Shown: positions 8,399 to 16,200 of the stretch, in pieces
How the letters are laid out: each line of letters begins with the position of its first letter
How positions within the stretch are numbered: the stretch's first letter is position 1
From: Actinomycetota bacterium
Lineage (GTDB): Bacteria > Actinomycetota > Acidimicrobiia > IMCC26256 > PALSA-610
Direction of reading: 5' to 3'
Assembly (NCBI GenBank): GCA_005779395.1
Contig: SXJP01000023.1
Span: 1-64,000, forward strand
DNA: 64,000 nucleotides
Notes under the pieces: model-generated
What the model was told of the DNA's origin: nothing
The model's database searches: none
What the model saw: the letters and a program-made list of their open reading frames with translations, nothing else
Made by a program: the position numbers and the translations under genes

Positions 8399-9716
8399 TG
8401 TGAGCCCCTACGACTGCATCGTTCGCCCTGTGCCACGCAGCACGGCGCTCGAGCGCAATGGCCACGGCGACCAGGTGAAACTGCACCGGGACCAAGTCAT
8501 AAGTCGTTGACTGCACAAGGAACAGGACGATGACGACGAACGCAGCTCGCGCTTCAGGAAATCGCCGCGCCATGAATGCGCGCCGCAAACCATCAAGTAA
8601 CCACATCGCGATGATTGCGAGACCTGCGTATCCTTGACTGACCATCGCTGTCCACATAAAGCCTTGCGTTCCGATATGTGGGCGCAAAGGGAATAGCTCA
8701 TTTGGAATGGGCCCACCATGCCCAATTAAGGGCGAAGCATTAGTTGCCTCGACGGCTTGGTCGATGAGATCCGCACGAGTGTTATCGCTATGGCCTGTCT
8801 GCAGTCGTTCTGATACAAGGTCTCCAAGCGGAGTCACGGCTAACACAAGTCCCACCGCGATTGAGGTTGCGAAGATCGCGGCCAATTGACGCCGACGCTC
8901 GGCCCAGGTTGCAGTAGCCGCAATCGCGACAGCAATCACGACGACTGAGAACCATGCCATCCGATTCAAGGATGCCACGAACGGCGGTATTGCGAGTGCT
9001 GACATTGTCGCGATCGCTATTCGTACCTCCCGTTGCGCTACGAGGGTCGCTAGTAATAACACGAACGGGAAGATCATCGTCAGATTTGATCCCCAGTCAT
9101 TTGTGTATGCGAACGGCGCTATCGGACGCGCGACATCGAATCCAAGAAAATCGTGAATGTCTGATGCCGCTGGATGCAGGTACCTGAATATGAAGTCATT
9201 CGACTTGGCTGCGGCTGGCATCAAACGTTCGAGCGGTGATGAAAAGTCGAACTGCGGCCACCGCAGGGCGAGATGCCCGCCGAGCACGATGGTGACCCAC
9301 AGAATTGCAGCCGATCGGACGACCCGTTCGGTAGGTAACTTCGCGATCGGCGCGTTGTAGATCGCTAGTAGAAACACGCCCGCGGACACGTAATTCGCGA
9401 GTCGCCAAGAAAAAAATATGAGAGACGTCGCGTGAGGCAGATTGAATCCCGAGACGATGACCCAACCGATGTAGACCACTAGCCAGCCGAAGCCGCGAGG
9501 AACACGCACCTTCCCGCTAACAAGCATCCGAACGGCCAATGGAATCGCGAGCAATGGCAGCGCGACACCTGACAGACCAAGTATCCACGAGAGTCCGTAA
9601 AGAGCAAACGCCGCTTCGATCGCCCAATAAGTCGGCAACCACCTCGACCTTGCGTCTCGACCAACCAAGATGGGATCCTTGGTTTGCCTGTGCGCAGTCA
9701 AGGCGTGCGACATCAT
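8391..9716 (-). CDS. O-antigen ligase/polymerase-like membrane protein
   Basis: 441-residue protein with about ten to twelve membrane segments and one large periplasmic-type loop (about 160-215, containing PLERLMPAAAKSNDFIF). The later motif SLNRMAWFSVVV and the IGHGG sequence resemble the Wzy_C/WaaL family, which polymerises or ligates lipid-linked glycans outside the membrane. It lies among Wzx-, Wzz- and glycosyltransferase-like genes and has ATGA overlap with the upstream gene. Whether it is polymerase or ligase cannot be told from sequence. Confidence 0.75.
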   Translation of the reverse strand: MMSHALTAHRQTKDPILVGRDARSRWLPTYWAIEAAFALYGLSWILGLSGVALPLLAIPLAVRMLVSGKVRVPRGFGWLVVYIGWVIVSGFNLPHATSLIFFSWRLANYVSAGVFLLAIYNAPIAKLPTERVVRSAAILWVTIVLGGHLALRWPQFDFSSPLERLMPAAAKSNDFIFRYLHPAASDIHDFLGFDVARPIAPFAYTNDWGSNLTMIFPFVLLLATLVAQREVRIAIATMSALAIPPFVASLNRMAWFSVVVIAVAIAATATWAERRRQLAAIFATSIAVGLVLAVTPLGDLVSERLQTGHSDNTRADLIDQAVEATNASPLIGHGGPIPNELFPLRPHIGTQGFMWTAMVSQGYAGLAIIAMWLLDGLRRAFMARRFPEARAAFVVIVLFLVQSTTYDLVPVQFHLVAVAIALERRAAWHRANDAVVGAHSG

Positions 9717-10228
9717 CTGTTCCTGCGCCGAACATCGACCAAAGCGTCGATGATGTCACCGACTAGCTGCACGACGCCGTCCACGCGAGCATCATCAGCG
9801 GTCGTTACGAGATCCAAGTCGCCAAGAGCAACCGCCCGGCTAATCGTTGACAACTCTTCAAAAGTCGTTACAGCTAAGACTTTTTGAGCGGCAGCCAATC
9901 GACCGACGAACTTCACCTGATGGTCGTCTACATGCTCGCCCGTCGCCGGGTCTCTAGCCACAACGACGGGCAACTTGCCTAAGTCGCGAATTTGCATAAT
10001 GGTCGCCGGACCGCCGTGACTCACCACGATGTTGGCGGCTTGGATCGCGTCACACATCCCGTCGTAGGAGAGGTAGTCAGACCCCTTCGCTACCGACGGC
10101 GGACGCGATGTGCCGTACTGGACGAAGATATCCGAGTCGTCACTTGAAGCCAACGCGTCGGCCCAGTCGACAACACGGTCGAACCGGTGATGGTCAGTGC
10201 CGACAGTGATGAAAACTCGTATTGGCAT
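9713..10228 (-). CDS. Alg13-like glycosyltransferase subunit (GT28 C-terminal type)
   Basis: 171-residue protein starting MPIRVFITVGTDHHRFDRV and carrying the GT28 C-terminal nucleotide-sugar site VSHGGPATIMQIRDLGK and DDHQ. It corresponds to the catalytic half of split Alg13/Alg14 or EpsE/PssE-type transferases; the neighbouring upstream gene encodes the other half. A very strong Shine-Dalgarno sequence (GAGGAGGT) lies about 19 bases before the ATG at 10228, rather far for normal use, so a start slightly upstream at a rare codon is possible. The open frame to 10345 overlaps the partner gene and is unlikely. Confidence 0.85.
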   Translation of the reverse strand: MPIRVFITVGTDHHRFDRVVDWADALASSDDSDIFVQYGTSRPPSVAKGSDYLSYDGMCDAIQAANIVVSHGGPATIMQIRDLGKLPVVVARDPATGEHVDDHQVKFVGRLAAAQKVLAVTTFEELSTISRAVALGDLDLVTTADDARVDGVVQLVGDIIDALVDVRRRNR

Positions 10229-10254
10229 CGTCGGGTTGCGTATCTCATACCTCC

Positions 10255-10731
10255 TCAATAGAGCGGTCCGACATAAATGCCGCTTGGGTACTGGTCGCGC
10301 TGCTCTGGCCACTGCAATAGGAATAGGTCGGCGAACGGCGCACATAGTCGACCGGTCAGAGTCCGCGAATCGATTCTGTCGTAGACCTCCATGTATACAG
10401 TCGTGATCTTGCGGCGTCTAGCCAAAACAAAAAAAGGGAACGCGACTCCTGCGCCATTGGAGACGACAACATCTGGATCGAATTCAGTGAGCACGCGACG
10501 AGCCAAAAAGAAATTGCGAATCAGATTCTTAACGTTGCGCGTAGTCGGCTGAAATGCCCACTCGACTTGCTCATCGACAAGAATCGAACGGGCGTCCGGC
10601 TTGTCGAACGTAACCCACATTCGGTCATGTTGTTTCCACCATGCGGCCATTCGAATGAGTTGAGCGAGATGACCTCCGCTTGAACCGACGAGCAATACCT
10701 TCGCCGGGCGAAGTTTGTCCTCAGCAGTCAT
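10255..10731 (-). CDS. Alg14-like membrane-anchoring glycosyltransferase subunit
   Basis: 158-residue protein with VLLVGSSGGHLAQLIRM near the N-terminus, SNGAGVAFPFFVLARRR and TTVYMEVYDRID, the pattern of Alg14/EpsF/PssD proteins that bind acceptor lipid and recruit the Alg13-like catalytic subunit. The pair would add the second sugar to the undecaprenyl-linked primer. Start overlaps the upstream stop by one base (TAATG). Confidence 0.85.
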   Translation of the reverse strand: MTAEDKLRPAKVLLVGSSGGHLAQLIRMAAWWKQHDRMWVTFDKPDARSILVDEQVEWAFQPTTRNVKNLIRNFFLARRVLTEFDPDVVVSNGAGVAFPFFVLARRRKITTVYMEVYDRIDSRTLTGRLCAPFADLFLLQWPEQRDQYPSGIYVGPLY

Positions 10732-12170
10732 TAATCGCGTCTGACGAGTACTGCGCCAGCGATGTCAATACCAGCATTTTGTAGTTCAGCGATACCCACT
10801 GCCGCGTCACCGGTCGTCGTCGCCGCCGACAGTGCAAGCACACACGTGTCGCCAACGGCGGAGAGATCTAGACACGCCTTTGACTCAGACAGTGGCGGAC
10901 AAACGATGATTAGCGTGTCGACATTGGCGCCGACGCCTCGCAACAACTCGTGTCCATCGTGATTGGCGAGCATGCCAGCTTGTAAGGGCAGATTCGTCCC
11001 ACTACCGATTGCAAGAATCGCACCGACCGGCACTGCCACACCGGTCGCCAAGACGTCTAACGCCTGATTGCTCGCGATCGCGTCCGAAAGGCCAGGCTTT
11101 ACCGGCACCCCAAGTAAGCGTTCGATGTGATTTTGTTGCGGATCAGTAGCCACGACAGCTACTCGCCTGCCCGCCGTGGCGTAGGAGCGGGCTAGCCCGT
11201 TTGCGACGATGGCGCCTGCTTCGCCTTCATCGATCGGGACTACCAACAACTTCTCTTGAGCGTTCGGCATCGAGCCGATCCGAGACCGAGCGCGATTCGC
11301 GGCAGCGGCGTCAAATGTCGCGGTGCGCGAAAACTCGCCGAGCGCAGTGATTCCAGCTAGCGCAACGTCTTCGGCCGAATGGAACCGATGGTCAGCCCGA
11401 TCTCTGACAAATGCCAAACCAATCCCGGCAATCAGACCTACGACGACTGTCGCACCGGCTTCACGCGGCCCAATCGGAGTGTTCTGTGTCGCTGCTCCTG
11501 GAGTACTGACTACCTTGCCGACGTTCAACGACACGCTGCTAACTCGCACCAACGCATCCTGAAGAGATGCGACTAGTCGCTGCTTCGCGTCGCGTCTCGC
11601 CTCAGCATTGAAGCGCGCATCTGAACCGGCTTGGAGCGTCGCGATGTCTGCCGAAATCGCCGCGATGTCTGTAATCGCGGCTTCGATCTGAGTATTTAAC
11701 GAATCCGCAACCTCTTGCCGGTCGTCGCTCAGGTCCGCCAAACGCACTGCCACGAAACTGCGAGCCCATGCACTAGCGCGCTCAATGGCCGTGTTGGCGT
11801 CAGCAGCCTCATAAGAAATTCTGAGTAGCTCGGTATTTTGCACGGCCGAGGTCGAGACATGACCGACAAGATCTGAGCTTTCTTCGCCACGCAAGACAAG
11901 TTCATCTCGTACGCCTTCCGCCACATCGAATGAGACGGCGAGCCGCATTTCGGTGTCCATGTTTACAAGGGTGTCGCGTTTGGATACCAGCGGAGTGTTC
12001 GAAACCGGGTCAATGATAGGAGCGAGGAATACGACGGCGGTCGCCTTGTAAGACTCTGGCGCAACTACGCGCAATGCGCCCACAATTAGTCCGAACAAAA
12101 CAACTGTGGAAGCGACAACAACGAATCGCCGGCGCAGCACGGCTAGGTAATCACCGGCGGTACGTTCCAC
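10731..12170 (-). CDS. Wzz-type polysaccharide copolymerase with degenerate kinase domain
   Basis: 479 residues from GTG 12170, chosen because AAGGAG stands 6 bases upstream; a longer frame to 12215 has no such site. An N-terminal Wzz domain begins with a membrane helix (FVVVASTVVLFGLIVGALRVV), has a coiled region about 150-215 and a second helix (GATVVVGLIAGIGLAFV). The C-terminal third has the fold order of a BY-kinase, but the Walker A position (about 312-322) reads DEGEAGAIV without the GKS/T, and the Walker B position (about 418-426) reads DTLIIVCPP instead of IIDTPP. No Tyr tail. It should set chain length without autokinase activity. Confidence 0.8.
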   Translation of the reverse strand: MERTAGDYLAVLRRRFVVVASTVVLFGLIVGALRVVAPESYKATAVVFLAPIIDPVSNTPLVSKRDTLVNMDTEMRLAVSFDVAEGVRDELVLRGEESSDLVGHVSTSAVQNTELLRISYEAADANTAIERASAWARSFVAVRLADLSDDRQEVADSLNTQIEAAITDIAAISADIATLQAGSDARFNAEARRDAKQRLVASLQDALVRVSSVSLNVGKVVSTPGAATQNTPIGPREAGATVVVGLIAGIGLAFVRDRADHRFHSAEDVALAGITALGEFSRTATFDAAAANRARSRIGSMPNAQEKLLVVPIDEGEAGAIVANGLARSYATAGRRVAVVATDPQQNHIERLLGVPVKPGLSDAIASNQALDVLATGVAVPVGAILAIGSGTNLPLQAGMLANHDGHELLRGVGANVDTLIIVCPPLSESKACLDLSAVGDTCVLALSAATTTGDAAVGIAELQNAGIDIAGAVLVRRD

Positions 12171-12266
12171 TATTTGCTCCTTGTTGGGGTCTGACAACAC
12201 CAGGAACAGGTACACCTGGCATCGGTACTGTACTCATGCAACTTCGTCTGCATGATCCAAAAGTCT

Positions 12267-13193
12267 CTAAACAATTCCCGCACCAAAACGATTTGCGAGG
12301 CGCATCAATTTGCCCGCGTCGACTATCCCAGCAGCAACAAGTAACGCTAGATACGGCCTGCGATCATTTGGCCTGAGGCGAAACGACTTGAGCGCCAATC
12401 TCGCTCCCTGCGCACGATGTCCTGCGGCCGCAAGCGCGAACGCTCGGTGGCCATAAAGGCGCGCGAGGCCACGCCGATTCGTCGCGAGATCGGGATGGCG
12501 TTCGATGAGGTAGCTGATGCCATCTGCAACCATCTGCCATCGATCTTGGAAGTATGTGGTAGCGCCCCACAGGACTTTGACCAATGGGAGTTGTAACGCT
12601 GCCACAGGAGCAATCGCCGTAGCGCGGAGAATCCACTCGTAGTCCTCGCCGTAGCTTCCCGGAGTGTCTTCGTCTACCAGGCCGATTCGTTCGACGAGTG
12701 CGGTCCGTCGCACGACGACGCTTGACGGGTGTGCTGCTGTGATCCGGTTCGCCAAGAATTGATCATGTGTAAGTGACTCGGTCGGCGGAAGACGCACTGT
12801 CGTTCGGTTACCTGCGACAATAAAAATTCCAGTCACAGCCACATCACATTCGGGCCGACTGTCGAGCAAATCAACTTGCGCAGAAATCTTGCCGGGAAGC
12901 CAGCAGTCATCGTCATCGCAAAAAGCAACCAGTTCGCCGGAACACGCGAGAATCCCCGTATTGCGACTGCCTGCGAGTCCAGCGAACCGACTGTTGCGCA
13001 TCGTTGTAATGCTTCGGTTCGGAGTCTGCATCTCAATCGAGAGATCAGGATCGGTGACGTCGAACACCACAATGACTTCGATTTGTCCGTTGTATCGCTG
13101 GGTGATCACACCGTCTAAGGCAGTACGTAAGAGTTCGGGACGGTGGTGAGTAACAATCACAACGCTTATCTTTGGCCTGTCAGGTTTGGTCAT
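12267..13193 (-). CDS. Family 2 glycosyltransferase
   Basis: 308-residue GT-A fold transferase starting MTKPDRPKISVVIVTHHRPELLRTALDGV. It has the SRNTGI segment, the DxD-like metal site FCDDDDCW and the catalytic-loop GSYGEDYEWILRA (ED-Y). It would add a sugar to the lipid-linked unit in the cytoplasm. The ATG at 13193 overlaps the upstream sulfotransferase stop (ATGA); the longer frame to 13319 is rejected for that reason. Donor sugar unknown. Confidence 0.88.
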   Translation of the reverse strand: MTKPDRPKISVVIVTHHRPELLRTALDGVITQRYNGQIEVIVVFDVTDPDLSIEMQTPNRSITTMRNSRFAGLAGSRNTGILACSGELVAFCDDDDCWLPGKISAQVDLLDSRPECDVAVTGIFIVAGNRTTVRLPPTESLTHDQFLANRITAAHPSSVVVRRTALVERIGLVDEDTPGSYGEDYEWILRATAIAPVAALQLPLVKVLWGATTYFQDRWQMVADGISYLIERHPDLATNRRGLARLYGHRAFALAAAGHRAQGARLALKSFRLRPNDRRPYLALLVAAGIVDAGKLMRLANRFGAGIV

Positions 13194-14176
13194 TGCGAGG
13201 CCATTCCGCGACTGTGATCGCGTCGAGAGCGACGTTCGATCATCCGCAACATCACAGCAGTTGGCCATGTCACGACAGACACCACAAGCCTCTTTCTCAG
13301 AGGTAGCGCTTCGCGCCACTCCTCATCTGCACTAATCGTCAACCCACGTGAATCGAAACGCATCGGGTTACCAGCTACGGAGTGGACCCGCCCTTGTGGC
13401 TGCGACGAATCGTATTGACGCTCCGCGTCCTTTATCGTGCTCGTAACCCCGACGAATTCGACTATCCGATCTACCTGACCTGCTGGATCGGCGACGAGTT
13501 GCTCGTATCGAACTTGGAGAACTCGCACACCGAACAGGCGGAGGGATGCCGTCAGCAGGTTCCAGATACTCCAGCGCATAGCAATTCGCGCCACTCCGTA
13601 ACGCGGCATCATCGCATCGCCGTTCGTGACTTCGGGCCGTCGCATCTTCTTGGCCCAGGAATACGCGACTCCCCGCGGATCGCGGACTATGTGGACAACA
13701 CTCAAATCGACATTCGGTACCCGTCTCAACAGATACGCATAAGACGGGTGCTTACTCGAATCGATGAGCGCGCCTGCGCCACTTACCGTTTTGCATGCCG
13801 CATAAACCGAACCTATGTAACTCGAGTAAGTGTCGATGCGATCCCGAAAAGAACCAATCGGAAAAATGAGTCGGACAAGTTCGCGGTTCCGGTCTACGGA
13901 CCTTCTCAACAGATGTTGGCTATGACCATCGACATTTTCCCATCCACCAAATGCAACCTTGCCTACATCTGCCCAGAACTCGCAATCTGCAAATGGAGTA
14001 CCGCAACCACAGAGTTGGTTGTCTCGAATCCCGCGATCGTTAAGATGAATTACTTCACCCAAACCACTGAAACCTTTGCGATCGGCGATGAGTCGCTCGA
14101 GCAATGTGCTCCCGCTGCGGCCAACGCCAGCGATGTAGACCACGTGACTGCTACTCGTGTATCCAGAATTTTTCAT
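13190..14176 (-). CDS. Sulfotransferase family protein
   Basis: 328-residue cytoplasmic protein with the PAPS-binding loop VYIAGVGRSGSTLLERLI at about 13-30 and the second site VVHIVRDPRGVAYSWAKKM at about 160-178. A Cys cluster, DNQLCGCGTPFADCEFW, is typical of one bacterial sulfotransferase subgroup. It forms a two-gene unit with the following GT2 by ATGA overlap, and a hairpin separates it from the upstream GH26 gene. Together with the gene at 6348-7217 it suggests sulfated repeat units. Confidence 0.85.
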   Translation of the reverse strand: MKNSGYTSSSHVVYIAGVGRSGSTLLERLIADRKGFSGLGEVIHLNDRGIRDNQLCGCGTPFADCEFWADVGKVAFGGWENVDGHSQHLLRRSVDRNRELVRLIFPIGSFRDRIDTYSSYIGSVYAACKTVSGAGALIDSSKHPSYAYLLRRVPNVDLSVVHIVRDPRGVAYSWAKKMRRPEVTNGDAMMPRYGVARIAMRWSIWNLLTASLRLFGVRVLQVRYEQLVADPAGQVDRIVEFVGVTSTIKDAERQYDSSQPQGRVHSVAGNPMRFDSRGLTISADEEWREALPLRKRLVVSVVTWPTAVMLRMIERRSRRDHSRGMASQ

Positions 14177-14254
14177 GCCATCGATCGTCGTGAATGCGTA
14201 AGCGAGTCGCCCAATAAGTCGGCGTCGGCAACGAGTGACATGTGGCCGAGCATA

Positions 14255-14280
14255 TGGCGGGGCGCCTTAGCACCCCGCCA
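14255..14280 (-). terminator. Strong GC hairpin after the GH26 gene
   Basis: TGGCGGGG at 14255-14262 pairs perfectly with CCCCGCCA at 14273-14280 around a 10-base loop. It lies 37 bases after the GH26 stop on the minus strand. There is no clear T-run, so it is a terminator candidate or an mRNA 3'-end stabiliser. Confidence 0.5.
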
Positions 14281-14316
14281 CCAAATTGCCGCTACAAAAT
14301 TGTTTGGCTCTGTTAG

Positions 14317-15978
14317 TCAGTCGGCTCTGACCGCGTCAAACGCCAAGGTATATGTCTTGCCAACGCCACGACCGCCAGCGTCACCGACTTCAAATCGATT
14401 CACGGGCTTACCACGCCAGACCGTCGCTGAGACCGAGGCTGCTAGCGATCCGTTCACGTAGAGTTTTACTGCACCTGTCGAGGTGTTGGCGACGAGTTTG
14501 ATCTGGTGCCACACTCCGACCTTCGCGAACACACCCGTATTCACAGTGGTTTGTGTGCGCGGTTCTCGTAGCACAACCTCGCCCGATGGCTTGAGGGCGA
14601 CTGCCGTCGATGAGACGCCGTTGTCTCCGATGATTCGAAGTATCGGCATCGTGAGATTCGGGTCGTCAACAACCTTGATCTGCAACTCAATTGCGACATT
14701 GCTCGTGGCTTTAGCTAGCGAGCCCCTCAGGAAGCTACCGCCGTCCGTTGTTGAGAGGACTGCCCCATAGGAGCCGTTCTGTTTCTGAACTGAGCTAACC
14801 GTCGCTCCAATCGCTGCCTGCCATGCGCTGAAACTCTTGCTCTCAAATCCATCGGAGAACAGTGGCTGGACTGGGAGCGCAATCGTCGTAGTCGTCGGCG
14901 CAACCGTTGTAGTAGTAGGTGCGGCCGTCGTAGTCGTCGGCGCGGCCGTCGTAGTACTAGGTGCGGCTGTCGTAGTAGTCAAGTTTGGTCGCTGATTGAG
15001 ATTGAAGTAGGGGTCGTTGCCCATAGCGATCCATGCGTTCAGAGAACTCGCAGATGACGAGAGTCGCCAGTCCCATTCACCGACCGAGGTGAGATCACCG
15101 TCGAAGTACAAGAACGCTGCAAGATTCGGATAACTCGTCTTGATTACAGAAGCAGCGTCAACGAACCACTGAGCTTTGGCTCCGACGGCACCTTCCATGA
15201 GGCCGGTCTCCCCGACCATCATTGGCTTGTTGTGCGCAACAGCGAAGTCGTGAGTAGATCTAAAGATCGTGTCGAAACTTTCCCATTTCGCTCCCACCTT
15301 TGCGGGAGCGAAGTTGTAACCGTCTGAGCAGACCCAATCGACGTAAGCGTCACCTGGGTAGAAGCTCTGAGCCGTCCCAGTGACGTAGCCCCATGATGTG
15401 GCGCAGTACACGAAGGCGACGTTGCTTGCTGCTTCTTGCTGGAAAATATTGTGGATGCGGCGGTAGGCCGAGATGTAGTTGGCCGTGCCATTGGTCATCC
15501 CGTTGACCTTCGCCCACTCAGGCTCCCAGAACCACCTCAGAAATATCGGTGAGTTCACCGCCTTTAGGCGTTGCGCTGTCGCCCGAATGTGGTCGTCCAT
15601 CAGGCCCGCGTTTATCGGATTCGTGTCATACGCGGCCCAGGCAATTAGAGGAATACGGCCGTTGTCGATGTCCCACTGGATCTTCCAGTTGGGAATCGTC
15701 GAGGTGAACGGAAAGAAGTGATGATCGATGTCAAGTTTGCGACCAAGTTGCGACTCGCGGAGGCCCACCTGGGCCTTGACATTGGCTTGGGACATATCGC
15801 CATCGCGCGTCCACATGCCGAAGTATGCGCCGGTCGCAGGCACGAACTTGCCTGACCTTCCATTCGTCGCGGCTTCTGCGTTCGGCAACGCTTGCGCGCC
15901 GAGAAGGCCGCCGAACGCAACTACGAGTAGTGCGACAACGCGAGCCCGTAGGTTGCGGTGGCTAGAAATTTTGAACAT
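14317..15978 (-). CDS. Secreted GH26-like glycosidase with C-terminal lectin-like domain
   Basis: 553 residues from ATG 15978, which has AGGAG-type RBS 7 bases upstream. A signal peptide (RARVVALLVVAFGGLLGAQALPNAEA) leads into a TIM-barrel domain resembling family 26 glycosidases (beta-mannanase and related endo-glycanases): acid/base Glu in FLRWFWEPEW (about E152) and nucleophile Glu in MMVGETGL (about E257). A Thr/Ala/Pro linker (about 334-366) joins a C-terminal jelly-roll-like domain with YVNGSLAASV, similar to LamG/concanavalin-type modules. The gene sits inside the exopolysaccharide locus, so it may trim or release the polymer outside the cell. Substrate is not known. Confidence 0.85.
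   Translation of the reverse strand: MFKISSHRNLRARVVALLVVAFGGLLGAQALPNAEAATNGRSGKFVPATGAYFGMWTRDGDMSQANVKAQVGLRESQLGRKLDIDHHFFPFTSTIPNWKIQWDIDNGRIPLIAWAAYDTNPINAGLMDDHIRATAQRLKAVNSPIFLRWFWEPEWAKVNGMTNGTANYISAYRRIHNIFQQEAASNVAFVYCATSWGYVTGTAQSFYPGDAYVDWVCSDGYNFAPAKVGAKWESFDTIFRSTHDFAVAHNKPMMVGETGLMEGAVGAKAQWFVDAASVIKTSYPNLAAFLYFDGDLTSVGEWDWRLSSSASSLNAWIAMGNDPYFNLNQRPNLTTTTAAPSTTTAAPTTTTAAPTTTTVAPTTTTIALPVQPLFSDGFESKSFSAWQAAIGATVSSVQKQNGSYGAVLSTTDGGSFLRGSLAKATSNVAIELQIKVVDDPNLTMPILRIIGDNGVSSTAVALKPSGEVVLREPRTQTTVNTGVFAKVGVWHQIKLVANTSTGAVKLYVNGSLAASVSATVWRGKPVNRFEVGDAGGRGVGKTYTLAFDAVRAD
14883..14982 (-). repeat. Thr/Ala/Pro linker codon repeat
   Basis: Four imperfect 21-base units encode TTTTAAP-like heptapeptides in the linker of the GH26 protein. 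Such linkers separate exported domains and are often O-glycosylated; the repeat is coding and not a mobile or regulatory element. Confidence 0.75.
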
Positions 15979-16200
15979 GTCACTCCTGATCGGGCATGCG
16001 AACCTGTCGTATACCCGCCCCAAGGTCGCTCACCTTCGATGTTCTCGATGTTCTCTCTTGCGAAAGAGTCGCTGAATCCGAGATGGGTGACCCGCTCCGA
16101 AACTTCTATCGGCGGAGGGACGTCGGGTCTTAACTTTTAAGCGCGATTACAGCGTGATCTAGCTATTACGCGCGACGATCGTCGACTGTTTCGCGAATTG
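15979..16200 (-). promoter_or_regulatory. 222-base leader region upstream of the GH26 gene
   Basis: The gap between the sugar-transferase stop and the GH26 start contains a 9-base direct repeat (TCGATGTTC twice, 16036-16053), a hairpin CTCTT-GCGA-AAGAG at 16054-16067, and GC-rich segments that can pair, such as GGG(...)CCC around 15990-16020. It probably carries the GH26 promoter and a structured 5' leader. I could not match it to a riboswitch class with confidence. Confidence 0.35.

Noticed and set aside
13382..14461. 359-codon plus-strand open frame
   Set aside because: Antisense to the sulfotransferase and the end of the GH26 gene; it has no domain signal.
15979..16200. c-di-GMP or c-di-AMP riboswitch
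   Set aside because: The conserved cores of both classes could not be placed with confidence; kept only as an unassigned leader.
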